In this document: positions 46,032 to 58,260 of the stretch, one piece after another
How the letters are laid out: every line of letters starts with the position of its first letter
How positions within the stretch are numbered: position 1 is the first letter of the stretch
Source: Pseudeuparius sepicola
Lineage: Eukaryota > Arthropoda > Insecta > Coleoptera > Anthribidae
NCBI GenBank assembly: GCA_963920635.1
Contig: OY987298.1
Coordinates: 149,208,257 to 149,272,256, forward strand
Reading direction: 5' to 3'
Length of the DNA stretch: 64,000 nucleotides
The notes under the pieces: model-generated
Told to the model about the DNA's origin: nothing
What the model saw: the letters and a program-made list of their open reading frames with translations, nothing else
The model's database searches: none
Program-made: the position numbers and the translations under genes

Positions 46032-47235
46032 CTGTAAAAGAAGGCACTATTATTAAATAAGAGCATTTTTGTAAAAACAAGTATATACAAAATATGTACA
46101 TCAGCAACAATTTATTACTGATAGCACAAGTTTACAGTACAATAGGGCTTTTGGGCAAAAGTAGACTACTCGATTGTCAGTGTCATAGTCATGGCTGATT
46201 TTTACAAGCTTTTATTTAACTTGCCCTGTTAGTAAGTACGTGTGGGTCGAATCTTGCAATAAGCTTGATAAGCAAGTACCTATTTGCCAAAGTATGCATT
46301 TTTTTCTTTACAATTCGCGCGACAAACTTTTCAATTTGCAAAAACTTAACGGTATGGTTTTCCAAGGAATTTTCTATTTTGAACTTCATTATAAAACACA
46401 TGGCAGCCTGTATAAAATCATATCAAAACGCATATTTTTCGAATAATTGAAAACTCAGTTTTTCACATGAAGAACCCAGGATGACTCTCTGATTCATATC
46501 TTATTATTGTGAGAATATGTGCCACATAATACCCTTTGCAAGGCATACTGAGTAAAATCACGTCCAAAAATCTGTCACTATCTCCCGGTCCAATTGCTTA
46601 AATAAAAGCTTGCTTATAAAAAGTTTTTTTTTTATTTTCAATTTTATTTATTGACATTGACACAAGAAACCATGTTATCTAGTTTGATGGAGTTTCTTTG
46701 GTAAATATCTCGGAAAAGGTTGGAGACAAATATTACTTGTTTGGTAAATATTCAGTAAATAAGACGTATTTTTTAAAACTTTAACAACCTGTATCTTTCT
46801 TATAAGGCCTCAAAATAAAAGATTATAGAACAAACTGGCAATATTTTTTGATATTCTACTGACTACACGACCAAGAAAAAATACAAGTTGAAAATGTTAA
46901 TATCTATAGTGTATTTAATTTCAAGATGAAATTAATATAAAGATTTGCATGTGAGCAACCTCACAACCATACTAACAAACAGTTAAGTGAAGGGTGAAGT
47001 AATATAATTATTGTGCAAAACAAAATAAATACTTTCCATCAAAAACAAATCTTTATAAAATGTTCCAAATATGAGACTGAGCAGCTATTAAGGATATATT
47101 TTATAAATTTATTTAACAATAAAGTAAGATAACAATGATAATAACTACTTTTGAGAATGGATGAATTTTAATTTAAAACTACTTTAATTTACTCGGTTAA
47201 CCTAATTTAAATAATATTTTCGTAATAGTAATGTA
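46032..47235. other. AT-rich sequence, no gene seen
   Basis: 46032-46160 matches introns of the units. The remainder is AT-rich without similarity to other parts of the window. Confidence 0.45.
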
Positions 47236-47512
47236 TACAGATCGAATACTCGAACTACGGACATGGGGAAAATGAAGAGGGATCGACTGACGTCCGCCCT
47301 ACTAACTTGTTATGGGCGCTGCCTACTGTGATGACGACGAGTTCATATTTATTTGCTCCGAGCGTGCACCGCAGTAGCAGAAGCAATAAACTGAGGTAAA
47401 TAAAAAGTATGACAAGCTCAATTGCATCGGATTTTTTTTAAATCGCCATACACAGTACACACCCACCCCTTACCCGCCAGTGAATGTCCGTAGTTCGAGT
47501 ATTTGATCTGTA
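47236..47512. mobile_element. MITE with CAGATC-type ends (about 280 bp)
   Basis: Inverted terminal repeats of about 30 bases, CGAATACTCGAACTACGGAC and its complement near 47482-47510, with TATA on both sides. No coding sequence. Confidence 0.75.
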
Positions 47513-48012
47513 TAACAAGTGCGTAAAATAGTGTGTTTTGGCATATGTTTGGAATTTTTTTAACAAGCGAAGCGAGTTACCGATATGAATATTTTGGAAA
47601 CATTATAATCGAATGAAAATTAATGTGTTTTCAAAATACCGCACGAACGCCTAAAAACAGGTTTACGCAGGTATTTCATACAATATTTTTTCTACGGCAG
47701 TCATGGCACGAAACAAATTGTAAGTATGTACATTTTAAAACATTGTTATATAATAAAAATGAATGTTTTTTTCAATAAATCCTAAAAATACCACAGGAAT
47801 GTCGATGCAACGATTATGCAGCAAGGACCTTAAAACCATTAATAAAATATATGTAGCGACTTGAAACTGGCATCAAATTTAATATGTTTCACATTGATTG
47901 TTTTATAAACTGGTTTTGATAAAAAGAAAATACGAACTATGTCAAAGAAAAATTAAGAATATGGATATATTTTCCAGTGACAAGTAAAGTGGCTAATAGC
48001 AAAGTCAAGTAA
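47513..48012. other. Dispersed repeat fragment
   Basis: About 47685-47790 (GCAGTCATGGCACGAAA, TTCAATAAATCCTAAA) recurs at 49500-49590. No gene is supported. Confidence 0.4.
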
Positions 48013-48080
48013 CAGTGGACGTACCACTGGGTTAAAAGCGTCCAGATAGTAAACTGTAGGTGACGGGTTCGAGTCCCACA
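48013..48080 (+). repeat. tRNA-like sequence, probably SINE-derived
   Basis: A perfect B box GGTTCGAGTCC at 48066-48076 and an anticodon-arm-like CAG...CTG, but a poor A box and weak T-stem. It is more likely a tRNA-derived repeat head than a functional gene. Confidence 0.4.
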
Positions 48081-50526
48081 CAATTTTTAGTAATCGAGCA
48101 ATGGTTATTTTAAATATTATTACTCACAATCTACTCCATAGCATTTATTTAAAATTATCTATACCTAATAGGAACTTGTCGGAAGCAGGAAAAGTATAAG
48201 ACACTGCACCATACGTAAGCTCTTTTTTGGCCTCGGAGATTTTTAAGCACCCCGGACCTTAACGGGGGCGACGGGTCGGGGGGGGGGGGGTAATGGGGGT
48301 AATTACCCCCCCTAGGAATTATTATTACCCCAAAAATTATAATAATATAATTATTAATATTTGCAAATTCAAATCCGCACCCAGGGCCTACATTTTTGGC
48401 CATTCGTTTGACAAGGAAGAGGCAAACGTTCGCAAAATAAACGAATGGAAAAAAATTGCCCACCAGACTTTCAGTTTCCATTCCACGTAGGGTTTGTAAT
48501 CAGAAAAATCGGTCGAATTTTGAAACAAACGATCCTGAAAAATATTTTCGCCTGTATTTACTCGTATTCCTTTGCTAAACAACGTTATGCTAGACTTAGA
48601 TTTTCGATTTAATTATGAGTTGTTTAACATTCTAGAATTGAACTCTTTAGTTCCAAACAACAGCACAAAAAAATCTGCAATTTGATATGTAACTGCAAAA
48701 ACGACAATTTCAAATTATTTCCAAAAAATTACAGAGATTAGTTAGATTGGCGCTTATGTATATAAATAGAGATATTAAAATCGACCCCGAAAAAGTAATC
48801 GATAGATTTTCACTTGTAATCGCCCTGGTGCTTGAATTATTGCCGGAAATTTTTCGGGTACACGAATTTTCTTAAAAAAATTTCTTAAAAAATTCGTGTC
48901 AGAGAAAAATTTACGGATATTAATTCAAAAACGAGGGGATTCGGTAAGAAAATTCCATACCTACACGTAAATTTAACAAAATTGTTATCAATATTTTTTT
49001 TGAGTATATGTTACAATGTCGCATTATAATAATGACATCTGTCAAAAAATACCCACTGTAATCACCTCCTAGAGCAAGTGAGAATATTGCGGGAAATTTT
49101 TTGAGTTGCCATGACAACGAAGCAAAAAAACGAGCCTCTGATTGGTCAAAAACGGTAGATATAAAATTTTCAAAAATTAAAAAACGAAGATTACCTTTTG
49201 TCTTGTAAATATTTAGTAAGTTTGTTTTTTTTTCAAAAATGTTTGATACTAACAATAACAAGTAGTTGCAGATTGTCTTGTGTGTAGACTAGACTGTAGT
49301 CTTAAATGTTTGAAAATGTTCAGAGTTTTGATTAAAAATGATTTTTTTTTGTTTTAATCTTTTAAACTTTTTCTTATAGCTATAACTTAGCCGAACCTAT
49401 TACCCCTCCCAGAGTGATTGTCACGCGTCGCCACTGGTCCTTAAACAACCTCCTCGGCCAAAAAAGTGGACTTACGCATCTTGCAATGTAAATAACTATT
49501 CTACAGCAGTCATGGCATGAAAAAATTGCAAGTAAGTTTTAAAAAAATATATTATCAAATAAAATTGAATGTTTTGTTCAATAAATCCTGGTCCGACTAG
49601 TGTTCCAGACAAAATAAAGCACTAAAGAGAGCAATGTCGGCTATGATGTCAGAGAAGTTAAAATATTTTACTTATATGTTGTGTTTTAAAAGTAAAGTGA
49701 TGACAGTGGGTAAAGTGATCTACTTTACGTACCCTGAACAATTTTATGGACTAGTGCAATAGTCTTACTTTACGCACGGTCAACAGTGCAAATTGCGTAA
49801 AAAAAACAGATTAGTTGTAAATATCCAAATCTTGATATTTTCAAAAATATCACGAATCATAATATTTAACGGCCTTGCAATAAACAATACAAAATGAATT
49901 TGTACAAAATAGTACATACATTCTATAACCAGCTCGGAATGGCATTCAATTCCTACGAGTATGTCACTTTGTGGAACGTGTCGCAGATGAGTGTTGCAAA
50001 TCATAATGAACACTTCGTGCGAGTTATTTTTCTACGACTGTTATAAGTTTTTGATTTTAGGCTTGTTAGTTTTTTTATAATTTAATTACATACTTTTAAT
50101 ATTAAGACAAATTTAAAAAATATATTTATCTACACTTATTTACAATATTAAATAGATATTACTATTTACAGTTACAAAAAAATCTTTGGAAAAAATTCGG
50201 GAATTAAATTTTCTGTCGCCACATACTGTCAATTCTATCTTATTGCTGTGGGAAATGTTCACTTTTGTTATAATTAATTAACTTAATTTTTTCAATTTCA
50301 AAATGTAAGAAAATAGACATAAATCAACAAAGCTGAACTGTCACATTAGCACCAGCGCGTGTGTATAGATGCGTTTGTTTTCCACGGCCTACTACTACCT
50401 CACTCAAATTTGTATAGCGGACCCGTGTACAATGATATATTCCCAAATCGGTCGCAAAAAACGTGTACAATGAAGTACATTTCCGAATATACAATAAGGC
50501 CATTTCTTTACAGTCGTAAAAACAAA
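48081..50526. other. Intergenic sequence with a G/C run
   Basis: 48260-48320 has a run of about 13 G residues followed by GTAATTACCCCCC. 49500-49590 is the repeat also at 47685. No convincing gene. Confidence 0.4.
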
Positions 50527-51197
50527 TTATTCTGATGAGCTCGATGTGCTACTATCATTTCGGTTAATAATGATAGGTTCGGCTAGCGCTTCTATGATGT
50601 TATCCAACTCCCACATTTTAGTCTCCACTTTTTGTCGAACATGCTTGATACATTTTCGCCACTTTTCTGGTGTAATTCTTTTTAAGGCCTCATTGAAAAG
50701 TTCTTTAACGTCCGAAAGTATCAATGTGGCGTTATGCTGGGCAACGAAATTTTTTATATCCGCCCAAACGAGCTCGATGGGGTTAAGCTCGCAGTGGTAA
50801 GGAGGTAGACGGAGCACAGATTTACGTTGACTCTCGGCCAGTTCATCGATGATATATTTGTTGTATTTCGTCTTGTGCCGTTTTACAATAGCCAAAAGTT
50901 GCAATTTTAACAATGACTCGTCGAAATCGATGTTTTTCGAACGGAGCCAGCTCACGACGTCCGCTTTGTTAGACGCCGCAGTTGGTATTTTTTCCGTTTT
51001 TCGAGAATGGCACTGCGCACCGTCTAAAACAATAACGCAGTTATCTTGAAGTCGTGGTAGTATGGCTGTAAACCACGCTTCGAACGACTCGCAGTTCATT
51101 TCTTCGTCGTGATCTCCAGATTCGAAACAAAATAAACCACCTTCCACGAAACCATCTACACTACCAATATGACAAATTACAAGCCCTTCTCCTTTTC
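50527..51197 (-). CDS. DDE transposase gene, exon 2
   Basis: 223 codons including stop, in phase with exon 1 at 56095-56800, after a CATTTCAG acceptor. The start reads KGEGLVICHIGSVDGFVEG, matching the usual GKG..LI..H.G..DGFV segment between the first and second catalytic residues of DDE superfamily endonucleases. VIVLDGAQCHS contains the second Asp and LPPYHCELNPIE the catalytic Glu. The tail is acidic and serine-rich. There is no in-frame stop across this exon. Function is inferred from the family: DNA cleavage and strand transfer. Confidence 0.85.
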
Positions 51198-51423
51198 CTG
51201 AAATGTGTGGTTTTTTTTAGATTACGTTTACCCATATTAATATCAAGGTTGGGAACACATTTTTCAAGCCGAGCTGTATGCCAAGATTGAGAGCTCAGTG
51301 GGAAATAGGGATGCGAGACTAGAAAGGTCTTCCCAGCCGTGGTTTACACAGGGTGTACATAAATAAATGATAAAAAAAAATTCAAGGGTTATTCAGAACC
51401 TAAAAAGAAGAAAATAGATATTT

Positions 51424-51763
51424 ATGCAGCAAGGCACTGAAGTTCAACTTTTTATGACTCATGTGGAATTTAGTTGCCGAGGCCTCTGGCCGAGGCAAAT
51501 AAACCACATGAGTCATAAAAAGAACTTCAGTGCCGAGATACATATTATATTTTTTTTAAATCGAAAAAAAATGTTTTATTAGACGAAAAAATAATCATAA
51601 GGGATCACCCGTCCATGAACCGACTACGCGTGGCGTTGACTTTGGCGATTGCTCTACCTAGGTCAAGAATGACGAGACACGGCACTTTCTGAGAGAAAAT
51701 ACAAACTGCTGCCTGTTGTGCAGCCTCCATGTAAAATAGATTAATATTTAAACCTACTAAATA
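51424..51763. repeat. Dispersed repeat, left part
   Basis: Matches 7378-7720, including the palindromic head around GCCGAGGC. It is broken at the TA at 51762-51763 by the mariner-type element and resumes at 53251. Confidence 0.85.
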
Positions 51764-53250
51764 AACTCCTGGACAAAATTAACGCAACATCATAAATTTG
51801 CCACTTATTTGATGCTATTTTTTTTCCGAATTTATGATCCGATTTGAATGATTTTTTTTTGCATTGTAGGCTGATTCCTTGACAATGTCATAGTTTTCGC
51901 TGTTTATGATAAAAAGTTCATTTTCGATTTATACCGGGTGTAACAAAAATGTTATGTTTTTTTCCGACAATTCGTATCACCCTGTGGAGTATACTAGCAA
52001 CCGAAACATATAGCAGTTGACATTAGACGGTAGGTCCATCTTTCTTCAACATTTTCTTTTTGGTTTACTTCATTATCTCTGTTATTAAAGGAGATACACT
52101 GTTTTATAGCGTAACATGTTTTTATAGACTTTATTATTCGACACATTCATTGTTAAATGTTTTCAAGTAGGCTATAGAACTTTTCTGACATTTCAAGCGA
52201 TGTGTCAACAGATGTTGTGTTTTAAAGTTACAAAGGTCAAATAAAATTCGCCATACCGATAAAAACTATTCGGAAACTGCTTATTAAACGTTCGTTTCAT
52301 ATGCCCAGTTGCCCGACTAAGTATTCTATCGTTTTTTAACCAGCCTCATTAAAACGTCTTCTGATTGTTCGAGACGATATTGTATGATGGCGAGCAGTTC
52401 TAAGCTCACTTTTTAGCCTAGTACTAGTGATATTCCTGTTTCTTAGAGCAGTTTGCCTAATAAAACGCTCATCCCTTGGATCGGTACATCGGTTTCGCCC
52501 TTGGCCTGATCTTCGACAGTAAGATCCTGTCTCGTTAAATCGTTCAACCATACGACTTATAGTCGAACGATGTCTTCCTATCACATTAGCAACATGACAC
52601 ATCGAATAGCCTTCATCCACCAAAGTTAAAGCTCTTACTGCTTCTTCTGCCGATAAATTTTTTGGTCGACTCATTTTTCAAGTTTAAAATACTCGTCGGG
52701 CAACTGGGCATATGAAACGAACGTTTAATAAGCAGTTTCCAAACAGTTTTTATCGGTATGGCGAATTTTATTTGACCTTTGTAACTTTAAAACACAACAT
52801 CTGTTGACACATCGCTTGAAATGTCAGAAAAGTTCCATTGCCTACTTGAAAACATTTAACAATGAATGTGTTGAATAATAAAGTCTATAAAAACATGTTA
52901 TAGGCTATAAAACAGTGTATCTCCTTTAATAACAGAGATAATGAAGTAAACCAAAAAAGAAAATGTTGAAGAAAGATGGACCTACCGTCTAATGTCAACT
53001 GCTATAAGTTTCGGTTGCTAGTATAGTCCACAGGGTGATACGAATTTTTGGAAAAAAACATAACATTTTTGTTACACCCGGTATAAATCGAAAATGAACT
53101 TTTTATCATAAACAGCGAAAACTATGACATTGTCAAGGAACCAACTTACAATACAAAAAAAAATCATTCAAATCGGATCCTAATTCAGAAAAAAAATAGC
53201 ATCAAATAAGTGGCGAATTTATGATGTTGCGTTAATTTTGTCCAGGAGTT
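51764..53250 (-). mobile_element. Mariner-type element with 555-bp inverted repeats (1.49 kb)
   Basis: Ends AACTCCTGGACAAAATTAAC and complement, flanked by TA. The arms 51764-52317 and 52695-53250 are near-identical inverted copies. The 377-base centre carries only the 5' part of a transposase gene. The element is nested in the dispersed repeat. Confidence 0.9.
52336..52674 (-). CDS. Tc1-like transposase N-terminus (HTH only, truncated)
   Basis: 112 residues starting MSRPKNLSAEEAVRALTLV. Two helix-turn-helix segments of the Tc1/paired type are present (VANVIGRHRSTISRMVERF and SELRTARHHTISSRTIRRR), linked by GRPR-like GQGRNR. It stops after RRFNEAG, before any catalytic Asp. The frame is undamaged, so a DNA-binding fragment could be made, but it cannot catalyse transposition. 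Confidence 0.8.
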   Translation of the reverse strand: MSRPKNLSAEEAVRALTLVDEGYSMCHVANVIGRHRSTISRMVERFNETGSYCRRSGQGRNRCTDPRDERFIRQTALRNRNITSTRLKSELRTARHHTISSRTIRRRFNEAG

Positions 53251-53460
53251 TATTTATACTGGGAGATTGCGCTGCTATAGGTAAAATTTCGCAATGTGTA
53301 CGAAAAGTTAGGTAAATGGTGATTTATTGACGTTTGATGTTTACATCTCGCCAAGGCCTACTTATTGAAAAAATCGTACAATAATGGGCTACTTCAGTGC
53401 CGATTTCCGAGCTTTTAATGACGATTTTGATACACTTCACTGCCGATTTCAAGAAAAATC
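53251..53460. repeat. Dispersed repeat, right part
   Basis: Continues the repeat interrupted at 51763; 53335-53460 matches 7850-7978. About 40 bases around 7800-7845 are missing here. Confidence 0.8.
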
Positions 53461-55111
53461 TATTAACATAGTCCTGAAAATGCTTAATACAAAAGATACA
53501 GGATGTTAAGTTTAAATTTTATTTTCGTTTCCTTCAAACACCTACCTCTTGCATAAATCGAAATATTCGCAGGCAATTTAGTGTCAAGGTTTTTTTTTTT
53601 TGGTGGGGCGATAAGGAATTCAAATGAGAGACTAATTTTTGTTTTTGACAAACAGGGAGATACACAAATAAGTTCTCAATCGATCTGTTTTAACTATAAA
53701 TGTTAGATGTATTTTTGCCAAAATGTTTTATTGTTTTAAAGGGAACTAAATTGCATAAAAAAAGGTCCTCTTATGCCATATCGCTGTCTCATAGGCCAAA
53801 ATGTACAGGGTGTCTCAAAAAACCGTGACTCAATTGCGGTCAAAATATACAGGTTGTTCAAAAAATAGTTTTGGCTAAAAGTAAATTTTAAGATACAACC
53901 ACTCTCCTAATACCTATGTGTCTATCTTTATTAAGATATGTTTCAGATAGCTTTATTTATTTTTGTTTCTTTATTTGACTTTTAAGAAAGCACAACATTT
54001 TGGCAAAAGATGTCAAACAACATTCATAGATAGGAAAACTGATTGAAAACTTATCTGTGTAACTATCTGTACTTTTTTATTATTCGAGTTAAAGAAAAAA
54101 TTGTTAAAAAAAAGCTTTTGTTATTTTTTGTCGGAGTTTCCATGGTCCTATTGCAATTGATACAGGGTGTTCCGTAAAAGAGAACGAGTTAAATTAGAAA
54201 AAGTTGCACATTTTGGGCTCTTTAAGACCACTCAAACAAATCGAAATATAGTTAAAGTCGTTCCTGAAATATCCTGAAAAACTGATGTTTGTTTTCTTTT
54301 TTATTTAATATCTTCTACAATAAATATAGGAGCACAATGAAACATGATTTTATAACCAATTTTTGAATTTCTTATGGGCGCCATATATAATGTTTATGCC
54401 ATTAGATAGAGCAAAAAATTATGATTTCAACCATGTATCATCTTAACTAAATGGCAAAAATGTTAATTATTCATTTGATCACGAAACGTCCAATATAATT
54501 ATATCAGTGATTTCGAAATTTATGTTCATTGGTATGATGAGATTTCCTAATACTGAATGAAAGACCGAGTGAAAGACAAAACACGTACAATGCCTACATT
54601 CGAAATTACTGAAACTTTGTAGCTGCAGTGAGAAATTATAAAAAAAATAAGGTAAAGTAACTAGTTATTGACACTATTAGCACAGCTTCAAACTAAAAAT
54701 GCATACAAAATAAGAAATACATCCAAGTTATAAATTAAGTATCAGGAGATTTTTCAGACTTTGTACATTCATATTCTACATCTAAAATAAAATAAACAAC
54801 CAAATTTTAATTATGTCAATTTTTTATGGCAGCTAAAAGTAAATACTCTGTATATCTCATGTGTTTGCTCCAGCCGTTTTTACAATACAGGGTGTTCAAA
54901 CTTCATTTTTTCAAGTTACACACCTTTTGTATCTCGGAAACTTAATGTTTGTGAATAGGTAAATTAATACTCTGTTTTCGAGATACAGGGATAATAAAAA
55001 ATAACTTTTTCAAAAATCTCAAAAACTACTTGGCCAATGTTGATAAAACTTGGCGTGTTTTCAGTAATAAGTGAAGAGCTTAACCTGATGTATCTACCTA
55101 ATTAGATTTAA
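53461..55111. other. Intronic sequence with orphan transposon ends
   Basis: Single CAGGGTGTYYCNNAAA-type ends lie near 53804, 54163 and 54889 without partners. No coding sequence. Confidence 0.45.
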
Positions 55112-55848
55112 GGCAGTGGCTATTTATACGTCCGACGTATATAAAAGTCGGTACTTATATGTCTTGCGCTCGCATTGGCGAGTTGAGTCACGTGACTTCT
55201 TTGGACGTACATTTAACTCCGTACACATCCAAAGTAAACTTATTTAGATACGTCGGAAGCCGACAGAAGTGCATTTTTCTCAAGTATCTTTGCAATAAGG
55301 AAAGTATGCCCTCCTTTTTGGGGGATAGGTGCTGCCGTATGAAAAAAGAAGGGGGCATTCGCACCATATTGTAGCAGTCGGCAGCGATGTGTGCTGCCTT
55401 ACGAAAAAAGAAGTGGTAATCATTTCCAATGGTGTAACCCACCCCCGATTTTCTTGAAATTTTGGCTAGGTACCCCCTATTTTCACCCGACGTTCGGCGT
55501 TGTAACCCACCCCCCGATTTTCTTGAAATTTTGGCGCGGCGCCGAATGTCGGGGGGTAGCCAAAATTTCAAGAAAATCGGGGGTGGGTCACACCATTGGA
55601 AACAATTACCACTTCATTTTTCATACTGCAGCACCCATCGCCGAAAAAGGAGGGCATACGCAATATAAAATATGAGACAAGATAGGTCTGAATAATCTCG
55701 GATATCATCCAATCGACTTAGTAAACAAGGCGATTCATCATCCATCGGACGGTAGAAATAAGATTGTGTCACGTGACTCAATTCACCAATGAGAGCGCAA
55801 GACGTATAGCGACTTTTATATGCATCGGACGTATAAATAGCCACTTCC
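55112..55848. mobile_element. MULE-like foldback (737 bp)
   Basis: Terminal repeats AGTGGCTATTTATACGTCCG in inverted orientation, with a 9-bp duplication TAGATTTAA at 55103-55111 and 55849-55857. A 9-bp duplication is characteristic of Mutator-like elements. The centre has three repeats of GATTTTCTTGAAATTTTGG, one inverted. No transposase. Confidence 0.8.
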
Positions 55849-56094
55849 TAGATTTAATTTGTTTGTCCCAGGGTCTCACCTTCGGTTCGGCCGTCAATAT
55901 CTGGCCTTAGCACTAGATGGCGGACTTCTACCACAGAATGAATAGCTTCACATTTATTCTGTGCTTCTACTCCTTGTGACATGACCTACTATTTTTCCTT
56001 CTTAAAATTCTGAATCACCACCTGAATTTTGTTGCACTCATTTATTTATACCCTGATTTTGATCGCTACTAGCCTATTTATTGATCTTACTCAC

Positions 56095-56800
56095 CAGTAG
56101 GATTTTTCAGCCCTGTTGACAGTCGATCTAAAAACACACTGTGTGATGATGTTACGCTGTGATCCACCCAAACTTCACATCTTGTGTAGCCAGCATTTAT
56201 CCAGGTTTCATCAAGATAATAAATCTTACGGTTTTCGTTCCTATAAGATTTTATTTTGGTTAAATACTCTCTCCTCCACATTACAATTTCGTCCCTATCC
56301 AACAGAATACTTTTCCGCCCACGTTTTTCATATTTGAAATTTAATGCTTTCAGGAATTTGTGAAATGTCGACCTTTTAAAATTAGGCAGATCAATATCGT
56401 TATTCACTACTGTCAAAACTCGATCTAATGTAGGTATTTCATTTCTAAAAAAAAACTCGTGTACTTTCCTTCTGATAGCATTTTTTTCACAGTCGTCCGT
56501 TAATTTAATCACACTTGTGCGATTTTGGTTTGTCTTCGGTTCAGAGAATGCGTGATATTTTTTATATTCTGTAATTACTCTGAATACAGACGAACGACAT
56601 ACTCCAACTTTAATGGCCACTGTTCGTGCAATTTCCTCTATGGTTAAATCCAATTTTTCTTCCAACTCAGTTTTATATACGTTTAGAATTACTTCCTTTA
56701 ATTCAACGTTCAAATGTTTCTTCTTATGCCGTTTTCTAGCTGGGCTTAAGCTAACATCATCATCATTTCTAATTTCATCTGCAGTATCGGTACTTGACAT
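56095..56800 (-). CDS. DDE transposase gene, exon 1
   Basis: Starts MSSTDTADEIRNDDD; 235 codons plus one base, ending at G|GTGAGT. A basic stretch (ARKRHKKKH) may be a nuclear localisation signal. Residues about 40-85 form a helix-turn-helix (LTIEEIARTVAIKVGVCRSS), and YYLDETWINAGYT near residues 195-207 contains the first catalytic Asp. Joined to exon 2 at 50527-51197 it gives 458 residues with all three catalytic acids. No TIRs flank it that I could find, so it may be an old insertion or a host-retained copy. Confidence 0.85.
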
Positions 56801-57541
56801 TTTTTAAGCTGGGTTTTTAAATTTATAGGTAGTGAATTTGAACAAAATTATGTGACTATAGAACCCAGAATTCTAATTCTGTGCTATAGAAAGAATAGTC
56901 ACTGGTCGTATTAATATTATTATAATTTCTAGGTACTGTTCTCTCAAATTCTACACAATTGAAAGGAAAACAGAGATCGTTCTGTGGAAAAAACAAACTC
57001 GGACATTTTATTTTATGGTTATGTTCACTAAATATATAGGTTAGGTTAGGTTGTTATGTTATGGTCACAAAATATCAAAATATATTATCTATTATCACCA
57101 CATACCTATCCCAGAAAAATTCGTCCTTTTCTGGGCCTATATAACCTATATATTTTGTGGGCCTATATAGTACATATACGGCGCAAAAGAGACGACCGAC
57201 CGAGGTAACTTTTCAATCAAGGACAGCGGCCATTTGTAACCTTATTTAAGGCGGGAATTTTAAGTTACTATGTTAATATGGCCTATATGCAGGGTACTAA
57301 ACACATACCTATAAGCATTTTATTGCTCCAAATATGTAAGTATTATGCTTGGTTTATATTTTCATTTTTTTAATAAGCTTGTTTTCACATAACATAAAAT
57401 GACAGTCTTATATTTTACTCATAAATTATACAACCAGAAGGTAGAATTATTTTTATTAAAAAAACGCAATATGTACTCTGTAAAATCTAATGCAGCAAAA
57501 ATACCTACCTAGATATTACTTTGTACAGAAGTAATAACTTA
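56801..57541. other. Promoter-side flank of the DDE transposase, no other gene seen
   Basis: AT-rich. Near 57040-57060 there is GGTTAGGTTAGG, a short insect-telomere-like run, and similar sequence recurs near 60415. No recognisable coding sequence. Confidence 0.4.
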
Positions 57542-57786
57542 CGCCAGCCATACACGTAACGATATACTTGCGCAAGTTTAAACTTGCACAAATATACAGT
57601 AACGTGTGTTGGAAGATTTTTGCGTAAATTCTAGACTTGTACAAGTCTTCAGAAAGTTTCAATTTTCGACTCCAGACTTAGGCAAGTTTACGTTTTGCAC
57701 AAGTTTACTTGAACGTGTGTGGCACCATTGCGCAGATGAACTCATTGACGTTCGTATGCACGTCTCTTTGGGTTTTTTGCGCCAAA

Positions 57787-57943
57787 ATGAGTGACGAGAC
57801 ATGTGGAGTGCGAGAAAATTTGGAAGATTTTATAAATATCTAGAAATGAATTATGCCTCTGGCAAGTAAAGAACAAAGATTACCACAATAGAGATAAAAA
57901 AACAACCGCTTATGACAAATTAGTTGAAGTGTATTATAAAAAA
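57787..57943 (+). pseudogene. MADF-domain protein remnant
   Basis: Starts MSDETCGVRENLEDFINI then stops. In another frame LWQVKNKDYHNRDKKTTAY and DKLVEV matches the MADF core. It is broken by at least one frameshift and stops. Confidence 0.6.
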
Positions 57944-57964
57944 TAGATCCAAGTGGTGATATGG

Positions 57965-58260
57965 CTCTTCACATAACAGTATCTTGCTTTATAATAAATG
58001 GCGTAATCATCGACAGAACCTTCAAATAAGTGTCTTCGTCCATACGCAGATAATTGTTATGCCAGTCTTTGGGTGCAAATTTCAGTTCAGTCGATAAATT
58101 GATGTGTAAATAATGTTCTCTTTTCATTAACCAGTCTTTACACCATATAGTTCGGTGTCTTTTAAAGTCTTTTCAGATTTTTTGTAACACAAAACACAAC
58201 TGACTGCTCCACTGACTTTCTCATCAAAAATGATGTTGTTCAAGTATACTTGTGCCGTCT
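57965..58260 (-). pseudogene. Harbinger transposase N-terminal remnant
   Basis: The frame includes DWLMKREHYLHINLSTELKF and then WHNNYLRMDEDTYLKVLSMI ending KQDTVM and a stop. This matches the region before the DDE domain of HARBI1-like transposases (the LRM..ETF segment). The catalytic part is absent. Confidence 0.7.

Larger units (their letters stand above)
51198..56094 (-). other. Intron of the DDE transposase gene
   Basis: Donor G|GTGAGTAAG at 56094-56086 and acceptor TTTCAG at 51198. The 4.9 kb contains a dispersed repeat, a mariner-type element, several CAGGGTG ends and a MULE-like foldback, all non-coding for this gene. Exons join G+GA to give glycine. Confidence 0.75.

Noticed and set aside
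46216..46450. Overlapping 60-codon frames near 46.2-46.45 kb
   Set aside because: Short, on both strands and without domain or splice support.
49260..49400. Possible gene near the asparagine- and phenylalanine-rich frame ending at 48920
   Set aside because: The 113-codon frame has AT-driven composition and no recognised motif.
57040..57060. GGTTAGGTTAGG as a telomeric repeat
   Set aside because: Only about two units; too short to indicate a telomere.
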